A DNA stretch of 64,000 nucleotides from Planktophila grossartii (GTDB lineage Bacteria > Actinomycetota > Actinomycetes > Nanopelagicales > Nanopelagicaceae): the NCBI GenBank assembly GCA_965234365.1, contig OZ248345.1, positions 310,001-374,000 on the forward strand. The letters run 5' to 3'. The position numbers and the translations under genes are program-made. Position 1 is the first letter of the stretch, and each line of letters starts with the position of its first letter. Shown here in pieces: positions 26,760 through 35,432 of the stretch. Under the pieces are notes generated by a model. The model had not been told where the DNA came from. It ran no database searches and worked only from the letters and a program-made list of their open reading frames with translations.

Positions 26760-27722
26760 TTGGCTGACGTTGTACACGCTGAAGAAACACAAGAGATTGT
26801 TCAGCGCACCCCAAAACAGATCGCTTGGGGACGTTTCAAGCGAAACAAAGTTGGGGTTTTTGCAGGTTATGCAACTCTCTTCTTCCTAGCGTGTTCAATT
26901 TTTGCACCACTTATTACACGCGCATTTGGCGTAGATAACCAGACTATTTATTCCGGCGTGCTCAATGAGTTTGCGATGCCCAAGGGCGCATGGGGCGGAA
27001 TATCTTGGCAACATCCACTCGGACTAGAACCTGGTGTCGGTCGAGATGTCTTCGCACTCCTTCTCTACGGTTCACAACTTTCTTTCCTTGTTGCCTTTAT
27101 CGCGACCTTTGCATCAATTGCCATTGGCATGTTGATCGGAATTGCAACTGGTTACTTCAAGGGCAAAGTTGATGCATCTGTTGGTCGCTTCGCAGATTTC
27201 TTACTCTCATTCCCCGGAACATTCATGATCATCGCGCTCTCGCTTCCGCTCGTACAACGTGTGGAAGCAACCGGAATAGCGCACGACAATGCAGCTCGTA
27301 TCTTGGTTCTTGTCATCTTCTTAGTCTTCTTTGGATGGACAGGTTTCTACCGACTAATCCGCTCACAGACCATGTCTCTGCGCGAACGTGATTTCGTCAT
27401 GGCTGCTCAAGCGATGGGCGCATCAAGCTGGCGCATCATCGTGAAAGAACTTCTTCCGAACTTGTGGCCCACAGCAATCGTATTTATCTCGCTCTCATTG
27501 CCGGGCTATATCGCTGCTGAAGCGACATTCTCATTCCTTGGAGTCGGTGTTCAGGCACCTGCATCCACCTTTGGTTTGGTGCTTTCAGATGCGGTCGGTT
27601 ACTGGCGCGATGACCCTGCCTACCTTCTTATTCCTTGCACCATTTTGATTGCCATCGTGTTGGCTCTCAACCTCTTGGGCGATGCGATTCGCGATGCGCT
27701 CGACCCTAAGGCAGGTAGATAG
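26760..27722 (+). CDS. Peptide/oligopeptide ABC transporter permease (DppC/OppC-like)
   Basis: 320 residues, TTG start at 26760 with AAAGGGG 9-10 nt upstream. N-terminal TPKQIAWGRFKRNKVGVFAGY leads into the first TM helix, as in OppC proteins; five further TM helices follow. The EAA loop, AAQAMGASSWRIIVKELLPN (about 217-236), is the site that docks on the ATPase. Ends with LNLLGDAIRDALDPKAGR, the typical C-terminus. It is the first gene of the transporter cluster, ahead of the binding protein, whereas dppB comes after it. Confidence 0.93.
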   Translation: MADVVHAEETQEIVQRTPKQIAWGRFKRNKVGVFAGYATLFFLACSIFAPLITRAFGVDNQTIYSGVLNEFAMPKGAWGGISWQHPLGLEPGVGRDVFALLLYGSQLSFLVAFIATFASIAIGMLIGIATGYFKGKVDASVGRFADFLLSFPGTFMIIALSLPLVQRVEATGIAHDNAARILVLVIFLVFFGWTGFYRLIRSQTMSLRERDFVMAAQAMGASSWRIIVKELLPNLWPTAIVFISLSLPGYIAAEATFSFLGVGVQAPASTFGLVLSDAVGYWRDDPAYLLIPCTILIAIVLALNLLGDAIRDALDPKAGR

Positions 27723-27730
27723 ACCTAGAT

Positions 27731-27768
27731 TTCCATAGCAATATGGGATTTTCCGTAGCAATACGGGA
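27731..27768 (+). repeat. Two tandem GCAA-tetraloop hairpins with a compensatory base pair
   Basis: Two 18-nt hairpins 20 nt apart: TTCCATA-GCAA-TATGGGA (27731-27748) and TTCCGTA-GCAA-TACGGGA (27751-27768). Each forms a 7-bp stem (one G-U pair) capped by a GNRA tetraloop. They differ only at one pair, A-U in the first and G-C in the second, so the structure is kept while the sequence changes. They start 8 nt after the permease stop. Further inverted repeats follow before the binding-protein start: GAGATATCTC (27784-27793 region) and GTTCACG-ACC-CGTGAAC (27825-27841). Role unknown; RNA stability, processing or protein binding are all possible. Confidence 0.6.
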
Positions 27769-27867
27769 AGAAGCTTCAGTGAAGAGATATCTCGCGAGTT
27801 TCTCTTAATGAAGTTTCACTTCTGGTTCACGACCCGTGAACTAGAACCGCTTCTACAAGGAGGACAC

Positions 27868-29622
27868 ATGTCCGGTTTGAAAACTAGCCGCCGCATCCTT
27901 GCTTCAACAGCTGCAATTGCACTTGCTGTTGGCGTAACAGTTGCTGCGGGCTCAAGTGCAAACGCTGCTGAAAAGCCAGTTACTGGCGGCACTTTGTACT
28001 TCGTCACAAACGCTGAACAGTTCGATCACATTGACCCAGCCCGTGTTTACACAGGTCGCGACATTGCGTTCTTGAACTCATACCTCTACCGCAACCTTGT
28101 TTCATACAAGCCAGTAGCAGGTTCAGCAGGTTCATCACTCGTTGCAGACCTTGCAACAAACACTGGTGTTCCATCAAATGCAGCTAAGACATGGAAGTTC
28201 ACACTTCGTTCTGGCGTCACATGGGAAGACGGCTCAGCTGTTACCTGTGCAGACGTTAAGTACGGCGTATCTCGTCCATTCGCATCTGATGTCATCACTG
28301 ACGGTCCTCAGTACCTCGTACAGGCACTTGATATTCCAACTGATAAAGATGGAGCATCTGTCTACAAGGGTCCATACAAGAAGACCGGACAGGCAGCATT
28401 CGATAAGGCAGTTTCATGTTCAGGTAACACAATTACCTTCAACTTGAACCGCTCATTCGCAGACTTCAACTATGCACTTACTTACCCAGCAGGTGCACCA
28501 GTTAAGGCTTCAAAAGACACAGGCGACAAGTACGACCTTCGTCCATTCTCAAACGGTCCATACAAGATCACTTCATACAAGATTGGCGATCAGCTCGAAC
28601 TCGAGCGCAACCCAAAGTGGAAGAAGTCATCAGATACAGTCCGTACTCCTTACCCAGATAACATCGTTGTACGTTTCGGCCTAGCTGAAGATGTTCGCGA
28701 TCAGATCATGCTTGAAGATCAGATCCCTAACACTGCATCACTCGATGCTCTACAGCCAGCTAACCTTCGCGAATTCTTCGCAGATCCAACAAAGAAGGCT
28801 CAGCGCTTCAACGTCTACGATCCTTACGTTCGCTATGCAGCAATGAACGTAAAGAAGGGTCACATGGATTGCCTCGATGTACGTAAGGCTGTCTTCTTTG
28901 CAATCAACACCCAGGCTCTCATCGACCTTTCAGGTGGACGTGAGTTCTACGGCGACCCAGGCGATAGCCCTGTAAAGCCAGTTCTTGGTCTTGACTACAA
29001 GAAGACAACTGGAAACATCCATGATGCAAACTGGAAGATCACCGGTAACCCAACATATGCAGCTTCATTGCTCGAGAAGGCAAAGACCTCATGTCCTGAT
29101 GCTTACTCACGTGCAACAGCAGCTGATAAGGGAATCATCTGGGATATCTCTAACACAGCAACTAACCAGAAGGCAGCAGTCTTGATTGGCGATGCCGCTA
29201 AGGCAGCTGGAATCAACATGAAGTTCAACTTCATTCCTTCAGGTCAGTACTACTCAACAGTTCAAAACCGCGACAAGCAGAATGACATTTCATCTGCTGG
29301 TTGGGGAGCTGACTGGGCAAATGCATCAACAGTTATTCCTGAACTCTTTACTAAAGAGGGCGGATTTAACTTGTCACAGAACTGGGATGATGCAGCATAT
29401 GCAGCATTCAAGAAGAAGTCTGATGCAACTAAGGTTGAAACAAACCGCGCTAAGCAGGCAAAGGGATGGCAGGAACTCGGTCAGTACGTAATGGACCAGT
29501 ACTGGATCATCCGTCCTGTCTTCTCTAAGGGCCAGGAAGTCTGGGGCTCTAAGGTTGGCGGCGTTTACTACTGGGAGCCACAGGGTAACTTCGGCTTCGG
29601 TGGTATGTACGTAAAGAACTAA
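27868..29622 (+). CDS. Peptide ABC transporter substrate-binding protein (SBP family 5)
   Basis: 584 residues from the ATG at 27868, which has AAGGAGG just upstream; an in-frame ATG 20 codons earlier lacks such a site and would spoil the signal peptide. Signal sequence SGLKTSRRILASTAAIALAV then SSANAAE. No lipobox Cys at the cleavage site, so it is probably not a classic lipoprotein. Family 5 features: GGTLYFVTNAEQFDHIDPAR at the mature N-terminus, KTWKFTLRSGVTWEDGSAV, FNLNRSFADFNY, FSNGPYKITSYKIGDQLELE and WGADWANASTV. Codons for Asn, Tyr, Phe and His end mostly in C, and Lys is mostly AAG, more strongly than in the neighbours, suggesting high expression. Confidence 0.95.
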   Translation: MSGLKTSRRILASTAAIALAVGVTVAAGSSANAAEKPVTGGTLYFVTNAEQFDHIDPARVYTGRDIAFLNSYLYRNLVSYKPVAGSAGSSLVADLATNTGVPSNAAKTWKFTLRSGVTWEDGSAVTCADVKYGVSRPFASDVITDGPQYLVQALDIPTDKDGASVYKGPYKKTGQAAFDKAVSCSGNTITFNLNRSFADFNYALTYPAGAPVKASKDTGDKYDLRPFSNGPYKITSYKIGDQLELERNPKWKKSSDTVRTPYPDNIVVRFGLAEDVRDQIMLEDQIPNTASLDALQPANLREFFADPTKKAQRFNVYDPYVRYAAMNVKKGHMDCLDVRKAVFFAINTQALIDLSGGREFYGDPGDSPVKPVLGLDYKKTTGNIHDANWKITGNPTYAASLLEKAKTSCPDAYSRATAADKGIIWDISNTATNQKAAVLIGDAAKAAGINMKFNFIPSGQYYSTVQNRDKQNDISSAGWGADWANASTVIPELFTKEGGFNLSQNWDDAAYAAFKKKSDATKVETNRAKQAKGWQELGQYVMDQYWIIRPVFSKGQEVWGSKVGGVYYWEPQGNFGFGGMYVKN

Positions 29623-29669
29623 TTACAAGGTTATTCATTTAACTTTCGTTAATTAGCAATTCGTAAGGG

Positions 29670-29701
29670 TTGCGGGTGGCTCAGAAATGGGCCGCCCGCA
29701 A
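29670..29701 (+). terminator. Strong intergenic hairpin between binding protein and permease
   Basis: A 13-bp stem (29670-29682 with 29689-29701) with a 6-nt loop AGAAAT. There is no T-run after it, so it is more likely a 3'-end stabiliser or partial terminator that raises the level of the binding-protein mRNA relative to the downstream membrane genes. Confidence 0.5.
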
Positions 29702-29740
29702 CTTCACGAAATCAGATAGAAATTTATTAGGAGATCACAG

Positions 29741-30745
29741 ATGTTGAAGTACTTAGCTCGTCGATTGAGTGCGACCTTATTGGTCATCACTCTCGTGAGC
29801 ATGTCAGTTTTCGGCATCTTTGCCGTACTTCCGATGGACCCAGCAGCGCTCACATGCGGTAAAGCATGTTCTGCGCCAGTTATTGAAGCTAACCGCCACC
29901 GCCTCGGACTCGATGTCCCCGTGACGGTGCAGTACGGACGTTTTGTTAAAGGACTTTTTGTAGGACGCGATTTTGGTGAGGGTGCAGCGAAGTTCCACTG
30001 CCCAGCTCCAGCTTTTGGATATTCATATAACCGCCACGAATGCGTGACAACACTTGTTGCAGAAGCTTTCCCTGTAACCCTTTCACTCGCCGTCGGGGCA
30101 TTTGTGCTCTGGCTTTCTGTAGGTGTCAGCCTTGGAATTCTGGCCGCCCGCAAAAGGAATGAATGGCAAGATCGTGCTGCAACCGCATTCGTTCTCGTGG
30201 GTACTTCGCTACCAACATTTATCTCGGGTATTTTGATTCTTCTCTTTGTCGCTCTTAAATTTAATCTCATTAACCCCATTGAGATGGGTCGTTGGGTCTC
30301 ACCACTTGAAGATCCTGTTGCTTGGTTTAGAACCTTCATCTTCCCGTGGATCGTTCTGGCTCTTCTCTATGCAGCGACCTATACGCGATTCACTCGCTCT
30401 AATGTGATTGAAACTTCTTCGGAAGATTACATCCGTACGGCACGCGCTAAGGGGCTCAATGAGCGAGATATTTTGCGTAAGCACACTCTGCGCGCAGCTC
30501 TTGCTCCAATTGTGACTCTAGCCGGCCTTGATTTCGCAGGCCTACTTGGTGGCGCAATCATTACCGAAGGTATCTTCAACCTTCCTGGCCTCGGACGTCT
30601 CTCAATTCGCGCAGTGCTTCGTGATTACGATCTTCCTACAATTCTTGCAACAACAATCTTGGCTGCAGTCTTTGTTGTGGTCGCTAACCTGCTGGTAGAT
30701 ATCTTGTATGCATACATCGATCCACGAGTTCGAGTTGCATCATGA
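29741..30745 (+). CDS. Peptide ABC transporter permease (DppB/OppB-like)
   Basis: 334 residues. N-terminal MLKYLARRLSATLLVITLVS and the following TM helix are typical for OppB; the periplasmic loop includes RHRLGLDVPVTVQYGRFVKG. EAA loop YIRTARAKGLNERDILRKHT at about 228-247. Insertion with several Cys (CGKACSAPV, FHCPAPAF, HECVTTL) in the extracytoplasmic part is somewhat unusual and may form disulfides. TAGGAG lies 8 nt before the ATG. Its stop overlaps the following ATPase start (ATGA). Confidence 0.93.
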   Translation: MLKYLARRLSATLLVITLVSMSVFGIFAVLPMDPAALTCGKACSAPVIEANRHRLGLDVPVTVQYGRFVKGLFVGRDFGEGAAKFHCPAPAFGYSYNRHECVTTLVAEAFPVTLSLAVGAFVLWLSVGVSLGILAARKRNEWQDRAATAFVLVGTSLPTFISGILILLFVALKFNLINPIEMGRWVSPLEDPVAWFRTFIFPWIVLALLYAATYTRFTRSNVIETSSEDYIRTARAKGLNERDILRKHTLRAALAPIVTLAGLDFAGLLGGAIITEGIFNLPGLGRLSIRAVLRDYDLPTILATTILAAVFVVVANLLVDILYAYIDPRVRVAS

Positions 30746-31776
30746 CCCAGAAGCCATTTCTTGAGGTCAAGAACCTCAACGTTGCATTTCCAACTGAAGA
30801 TGGCCTCGTTCAGGCATCTAACGACATCTCATTTACTGTCGCACGTGGTGAAACCCTTGCCGTTGTAGGCGAATCCGGTTCAGGTAAATCTGTGACCTCA
30901 CTCGCTGTCATGGGTCTTCATGATCGAAAGCGCACCAAGATCACAGGGCAGGCATTCCTTAACCTCGAGTCAGGTCCGGTTGATGTTATCTCTGCGGACC
31001 AAGAGGTAGTTCGTAAACTTCGCGGCAAGGCGATGTCGATGATCTTCCAAGATCCGATGTCAGCCCTTCACCCTTATTACTCCATCGGTAACCAGCTCAT
31101 CGAAGCTTGGTCTCTCTATAACGAAGGCGATAAGGCAGCGGGCAAGAAGCGCGCAATCGAGATGTTGGATCTTGTTGGAATTCCAGATGCCAAGAAGCGC
31201 GTCGATGAATTCCCGCACCAATTCTCTGGTGGTATGCGCCAGCGCGTGATGATCGCAATGGCGCTTATCAATAACCCATCACTTCTGATTGCTGATGAAC
31301 CGACAACGGCTCTCGATGTGACAGTGCAATCACAGATTCTTCAACTCATTCGCGATATGCAGAAAGAGTTCAATATGGCTCTTATCTTGATCACTCACGA
31401 TTTAGGTGTTGTTGCTGAGGTCGCAGATCGCGTCAACGTTATGTATGCAGGAAAGATTGTCGAAAGCGGTGGAGCCGAAGATATCTACTACCGCCCTGAC
31501 CATCCTTATGCGATCGGACTCTTGAACTCGATTCCAAAGATCGGCGAACTCGATTCCAAGCGATTGGTTGCTATCCCCGGACAGCCACCATCATTGATTA
31601 ACTTGCCACAGGGATGTTCATTCCGTGCCCGTTGCGCATTTGCAGGTCGCGTACCCGGCAATCTCTGTGCAACGACAACTCCAACTCTTGATGAGAAAAG
31701 TACTGATCACTTCTCACGTTGCCACTTAACTGAGGCAGAACTCGTGAAAGCCCGTAAAGAAATTGGTGGCAACTAA
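30742..31776 (+). CDS. Peptide ABC transporter ATP-binding protein (DppD/OppD-like)
   Basis: 344 residues. Walker A GESGSGKSVT (about 39-48), signature FSGGMRQRV, Walker B LLIADEPTTALDVT and the H-loop THDLGVVAEVADRV. The oligopeptide-type C-terminal extension PGQPPSLINLPQGCSFRARC has the Cys cluster that is common in Opp/Dpp ATPases. Pairs with the next ATPase to drive peptide import. Linked by ATGA and TAATG overlaps on both sides. Confidence 0.95.
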   Translation: MTQKPFLEVKNLNVAFPTEDGLVQASNDISFTVARGETLAVVGESGSGKSVTSLAVMGLHDRKRTKITGQAFLNLESGPVDVISADQEVVRKLRGKAMSMIFQDPMSALHPYYSIGNQLIEAWSLYNEGDKAAGKKRAIEMLDLVGIPDAKKRVDEFPHQFSGGMRQRVMIAMALINNPSLLIADEPTTALDVTVQSQILQLIRDMQKEFNMALILITHDLGVVAEVADRVNVMYAGKIVESGGAEDIYYRPDHPYAIGLLNSIPKIGELDSKRLVAIPGQPPSLINLPQGCSFRARCAFAGRVPGNLCATTTPTLDEKSTDHFSRCHLTEAELVKARKEIGGN

Positions 31777-32762
31777 TGACTGAGCCTCTTCTCAAAATTG
31801 AAGGACTCCAGAAGCACTTCGCCACAACAACAGGTGGAGCTTTCTCCAAGGTAAAGGGCACCGTGAAGGCTGTCGACGGTATCGACCTCGAGATTTATCC
31901 TGGGCAGACCGTCGGCCTTGTCGGCGAATCAGGTTGTGGCAAGACCACAGCTGGTCGCACTATTTTGAAGTTATACGAGCCAACTGGCGGAAAGATCACC
32001 TTCGAAGGCCAGGACATCACACACCTCAAGCCTAAAGAGATGAAGCCACTGCGTTCTCAGATGCAGATGATCTTCCAAGATCCTTTTGCATCTCTTAACC
32101 CGCGTCAAACAGTCGGTTCGCTCATCGGCGCAGCATTTGAAATTCAGGGAATCAAACCCGAAGGTGGCATCGAGGCGGAGGTACAGCGCCTCATGGCACG
32201 TGTGGGTCTTAACCCAGAGCACATCAACCGCTATCCGCACGAGTTTTCGGGCGGACAGCGTCAACGTATCGGCGTTGCACGAGCAATTGCGCTCAAGCCA
32301 AAGCTGATCGTTGCGGACGAACCAGTATCTGCTCTCGATGTTTCGATTCAGGCACAGGTGGTCAACCTTCTTGAAGATCTTCAAGATGAATTTAATATGG
32401 CCTACATCTTTGTCGCTCACGACCTCTCTGTTGTTCAGCACATCTCAGATCGCGTCATCGTGATGTATCTCGGCAAGGTGATGGAAGAGGCAGATAAAGT
32501 CGATCTCTTTACCCATCCTCGCCACCCATATACAAAGGCGCTTCTCTCAGCCGTACCTGTTGCAGATCCAATCAAGGGTCGTAAGCGCGAACGCATCATC
32601 TTGCAGGGCGATCTTCCAAGCCCCGTAAATCCACCAGCGGGGTGCGTATTTAATACTCGCTGCTGGAAGGCGCAAGATAAGTGCCGCACTGAAGTTCCGC
32701 AGTTGATGCAGATTGGCGCAAAGCCAAACCATCGCATTGCCTGCCACTATCCAGAAAACTAG
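31776..32762 (+). CDS. Peptide ABC transporter ATP-binding protein (DppF/OppF-like)
   Basis: 328 residues. Walker A GESGCGKTTAGR (about 50-61), signature FSGGQRQRIGVARA, Walker B LIVADEPVSALDVS, H-loop AHDLSVVQHISDRV, and the oligo_HPY C-terminus (PSPVNPPAGCVFNTRC). Last gene of the five-gene transporter unit. Its TAG stop lies in the centre of a perfect 20-bp palindrome, and a strong terminator follows at 32815. Confidence 0.95.
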   Translation: MTEPLLKIEGLQKHFATTTGGAFSKVKGTVKAVDGIDLEIYPGQTVGLVGESGCGKTTAGRTILKLYEPTGGKITFEGQDITHLKPKEMKPLRSQMQMIFQDPFASLNPRQTVGSLIGAAFEIQGIKPEGGIEAEVQRLMARVGLNPEHINRYPHEFSGGQRQRIGVARAIALKPKLIVADEPVSALDVSIQAQVVNLLEDLQDEFNMAYIFVAHDLSVVQHISDRVIVMYLGKVMEEADKVDLFTHPRHPYTKALLSAVPVADPIKGRKRERIILQGDLPSPVNPPAGCVFNTRCWKAQDKCRTEVPQLMQIGAKPNHRIACHYPEN

Positions 32763-32770
32763 TTTTCTGG
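32751..32770. repeat. Perfect 20-bp palindrome across the oppF-type stop codon
   Basis: CCAGAAAACT followed at once by its reverse complement (32751-32770); the TAG stop is at 32760-32762. As RNA it would form a hairpin of up to 8 bp at the 3' end of the operon; as DNA it is a symmetric protein site. It is separate from the terminator 45 bp downstream. Confidence 0.6.
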
Positions 32771-32814
32771 TGCGAAGAGCTAGTCCAGAGGATTAAATAG
32801 TTTTACAGGCTAAA

Positions 32815-32847
32815 TAAAAAACCCCGACCATTGGCCGGGGTTTTTTA
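32815..32847. terminator. Bidirectional terminator
   Basis: AAAAA, then CCCCG-A-CC (32822-32829), a short loop, GG-C-CGGGG (32833-32840) and TTTTTT. A-rich and T-rich flanks allow use from both sides, ending the peptide transporter operon (plus) and the gene at 32862 (minus). Confidence 0.85.
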
Positions 32848-32861
32848 CTGTGAAACTTTAC

Positions 32862-33392
32862 TTATGCAAGCTTTCCATCCACTTGAACCTTTGATTCGCC
32901 GATGCGAACTGTCAGTGTCAAGGGATCTCCTGCTGCTGCCTGGCAACCAACGCCGTACTTGTAGCTGACTTCAGAGCCAGCCTTCAGTGGTTCTGTTGGA
33001 GCGCCATTGATATCGAGGTCGCCTAAGACATCGAAGCAGACATTGGCACCAGATGCTGCCTGCAATGAGACAGTGGTGAAGTCGAGGTCTGTCTTTCCAC
33101 CATTCTTGATGATGACGTTAAATGAGTTAGAAGTCTTTGGCTTCTGATCAACGTTTGTCATAAAGGTTGTTGGAGAAAAGCGTGATGGGGCAGAGACTGT
33201 GACAAAGACGCCATTGCCGAGATCGAGTGGTGAATCGAATCCGATGGTGGCAGTTGGAGCCTCTTCTTGAACGAGGGTTGTCTTATCTGCAGGGAGTTCA
33301 GAGCCACCGTTGGTCACGGAGCGAAGGATCGCTCCACCGATAAGGACGATGACAGCGATGATGATCCACTGCTTACGAGAAAGTTTTTTCAT
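32862..33392 (-). CDS. Membrane-anchored/exported DUF4352-like protein
   Basis: 176 residues. One N-terminal TM segment after a basic start (MKKLSRKQWIIIAVIVLIGG), no clear cleavage site, so it is probably anchored with an extracytoplasmic C-terminal domain. The beta-rich part has ISVSAPSRFSP-like strands followed by SNSFNVIIKNGGKTDLDF, the usual look of DUF4352/immunoglobulin-like telokin domains. A Cys pair (NVCFDV, GVGCQA) could form a disulfide. It lies 16 nt downstream of the M13 peptidase and is probably co-transcribed with it. Function not known. Confidence 0.8.
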   Translation of the reverse strand: MKKLSRKQWIIIAVIVLIGGAILRSVTNGGSELPADKTTLVQEEAPTATIGFDSPLDLGNGVFVTVSAPSRFSPTTFMTNVDQKPKTSNSFNVIIKNGGKTDLDFTTVSLQAASGANVCFDVLGDLDINGAPTEPLKAGSEVSYKYGVGCQAAAGDPLTLTVRIGESKVQVDGKLA

Positions 33393-33408
33393 GGGCGTGA
33401 TTCTACCT

Positions 33409-35370
33409 TTACCAAATCCGTACGCGCTCTTTAGGCGCTAGCCAGAGCTCGTCTTTTTCGGTCACTGCGAAAGCGTCGTAGAACTCCTGGACGTTACGCA
33501 CAATCTGGTTGCAGCGGAATTCATCGGGGGAGTGTGGGTCGATTGCGATACGGCGACGGACTTCTTCAGGACGGTTCTTATTGCGCCATGAGTGCGCATA
33601 CGAGAGGAAGAAGCGCTGATCTCCGGTAAAGCCATCAATGACAGGGCTTTGCGCGCCCTTGAGAGCCAATTTATAGGCCTTATAGGCGATTGCAAGGCCA
33701 CCTAGGTCGCCGATGTTCTCACCGAGTGTGAAGGCACCATTGACGTGGATATCAGGCGTGCTCTCAGGTGAGAGCGCATCAAATTGTTTTACAAGAACGC
33801 TGGTGAGCTCTTCAAACTTTGCACGGTCTTCATCGGTCCACCAATCGACCATGTTGCCATCGCCATCGTATTTAGAACCTTGGTCATCGAAGCCGTGGCC
33901 GATTTCGTGGCCAATGGTTGCTCCGATGCCACCGTAATTGGCAGCCATCTCGGCATCGAGATCGAAGAATGGTGGCTGCAAGATTGCGGCCGGGAAGACG
34001 ATTTCGTTGGCTAGCGGGTTGTAATAAGCGTTGACCGTTTGAGGGGTCATATGCCATTCGTCGCGATCGACAGGTGCGCCGATCTTTGCGATGGCATAGG
34101 CATGGTCGAACTCTGCAATGCGCCAGAGATTGCCAATCAGGTCATCAGCTGAAATTTCGAGAGTTGAATAGTCGCGCCACTTATCGGGATAGCCAATCTT
34201 GGGAGTGAACTTCTTTAATTTCTCAAGAGCTTTCTCTTTGGTGACATCAGACATCCAAGGAAGTTCGAGAATACTTAAGCGATATGCCTCGAGGAGGTAG
34301 TCAACCAAGACCTTCATCTCTTCCTTTGCGCGAGCAGGGAAGTGCTTTTCAACATAGACCTTGCCGATAGCTTCACCGAGTGCGCCTTGAGTGACTGAGA
34401 CTCCACGCTTCCAGCGATCGCGGATTTGAGGAGTGCCAGAAAGTGTCTTGGCGTAGAACTCGAAGTTCTGCTGGACAATATCGTCGGTCAAAAATGCAGC
34501 GCTCGCAGATACGAGATTGAGTTTGAGCCAAGCCACCCATGAATCGCGGTGGGTATCGAAGTTGCCGAGCATCGCAGAGACAGATTCGAAGAATGATGGT
34601 TCGCAGACAACCAAAGTTTCAAAGGCCTTGGCAGGGACCTTGGCGTTGGTGGCCCAGGTATCGAATAAGAAGTGTGGAGCAAGGGTTTCAAGCTCTGCCC
34701 GCGAGTACTTGTTATAGGTCAGAGTGGCATCGCGATCTTTGACTTGATCCCAATGGTGGGTGGCAATCTCTGTCTCGAGCGCCAGAATCTTTGTGGCCAC
34801 ACCTGCGCCGTCGGCGATTCCAACGAGTGCGCACATCTTGGTGACGTGGTCGATAAAGGCTGTGCGGATAGAGGCGAACTGTTCTTCGCGGTAGTAGGAC
34901 TCGTCGGGAAGAGATAGACCGCCCTGGCCGATGTAGAGAATGTTGGTATTGGAATCCATCGCATCGGGGTAGATAGCTGCCCCAAAGATTCCGCCGATGC
35001 CGCGCATCTCGAGGCGGGCCATGACGGTGATGAATTCATTGAGGTTGGTAATGCCATCGATAGCGGCGAGGTCATCGACGATTGGTGAAATTCCTCGAGC
35101 CTTGATTGCATCGGTATCCATAAATGATTTGTAGAGATCGCCGATCTTCTGAGCTTCACCTGAACCAGATGAAGTCTCGATAATCTGGCGAACTTGTTCT
35201 TCAGCCTCGTCATGAAGTTTGCGGAAGATTCCATCGCTCGAACGGTCAGCGGGCATCTCGTACTCGCGGACCCACTTGCCGTTGTAGTGGCGGAAGAGAT
35301 CATCTTGGGGGCGGACTAGCGGGTCAAGGGAGGCGCTATCAATTCCTGATGTGAGGCTCATGTCATCCAA
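33409..35370 (-). CDS. pepO: M13 family zinc metallopeptidase (neprilysin/PepO-like)
   Basis: 653 residues, full length for the family. Zinc site HEIGH at 488-492 in GATIGHEIGHGFDDQG; third ligand Glu in ENIGDLGG (about 547-554), and the substrate-binding NAYYNPLANEIVFPA region before. C-terminus KERVRIW matches the family ending. No signal peptide or N-terminal TM helix, unlike animal neprilysin, so it should be cytosolic, cleaving imported peptides, which fits the peptide transporter next door. Two ATGs are possible (MDD and MSL three codons later); neither has a strong ribosome site. Confidence 0.94.
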   Translation of the reverse strand: MDDMSLTSGIDSASLDPLVRPQDDLFRHYNGKWVREYEMPADRSSDGIFRKLHDEAEEQVRQIIETSSGSGEAQKIGDLYKSFMDTDAIKARGISPIVDDLAAIDGITNLNEFITVMARLEMRGIGGIFGAAIYPDAMDSNTNILYIGQGGLSLPDESYYREEQFASIRTAFIDHVTKMCALVGIADGAGVATKILALETEIATHHWDQVKDRDATLTYNKYSRAELETLAPHFLFDTWATNAKVPAKAFETLVVCEPSFFESVSAMLGNFDTHRDSWVAWLKLNLVSASAAFLTDDIVQQNFEFYAKTLSGTPQIRDRWKRGVSVTQGALGEAIGKVYVEKHFPARAKEEMKVLVDYLLEAYRLSILELPWMSDVTKEKALEKLKKFTPKIGYPDKWRDYSTLEISADDLIGNLWRIAEFDHAYAIAKIGAPVDRDEWHMTPQTVNAYYNPLANEIVFPAAILQPPFFDLDAEMAANYGGIGATIGHEIGHGFDDQGSKYDGDGNMVDWWTDEDRAKFEELTSVLVKQFDALSPESTPDIHVNGAFTLGENIGDLGGLAIAYKAYKLALKGAQSPVIDGFTGDQRFFLSYAHSWRNKNRPEEVRRRIAIDPHSPDEFRCNQIVRNVQEFYDAFAVTEKDELWLAPKERVRIW

Positions 35371-35432
35371 TTCAGTTAAAGAGAAGTAGTTGAAAGTTCA
35401 ACATATTCTACTTCTGCCGTACACTTCTATGC

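Noticed and set aside
29704..30339. Minus-strand frame of 211 codons
   Set aside because: Antisense to the DppB-like permease, which has clear membrane segments and EAA loop.
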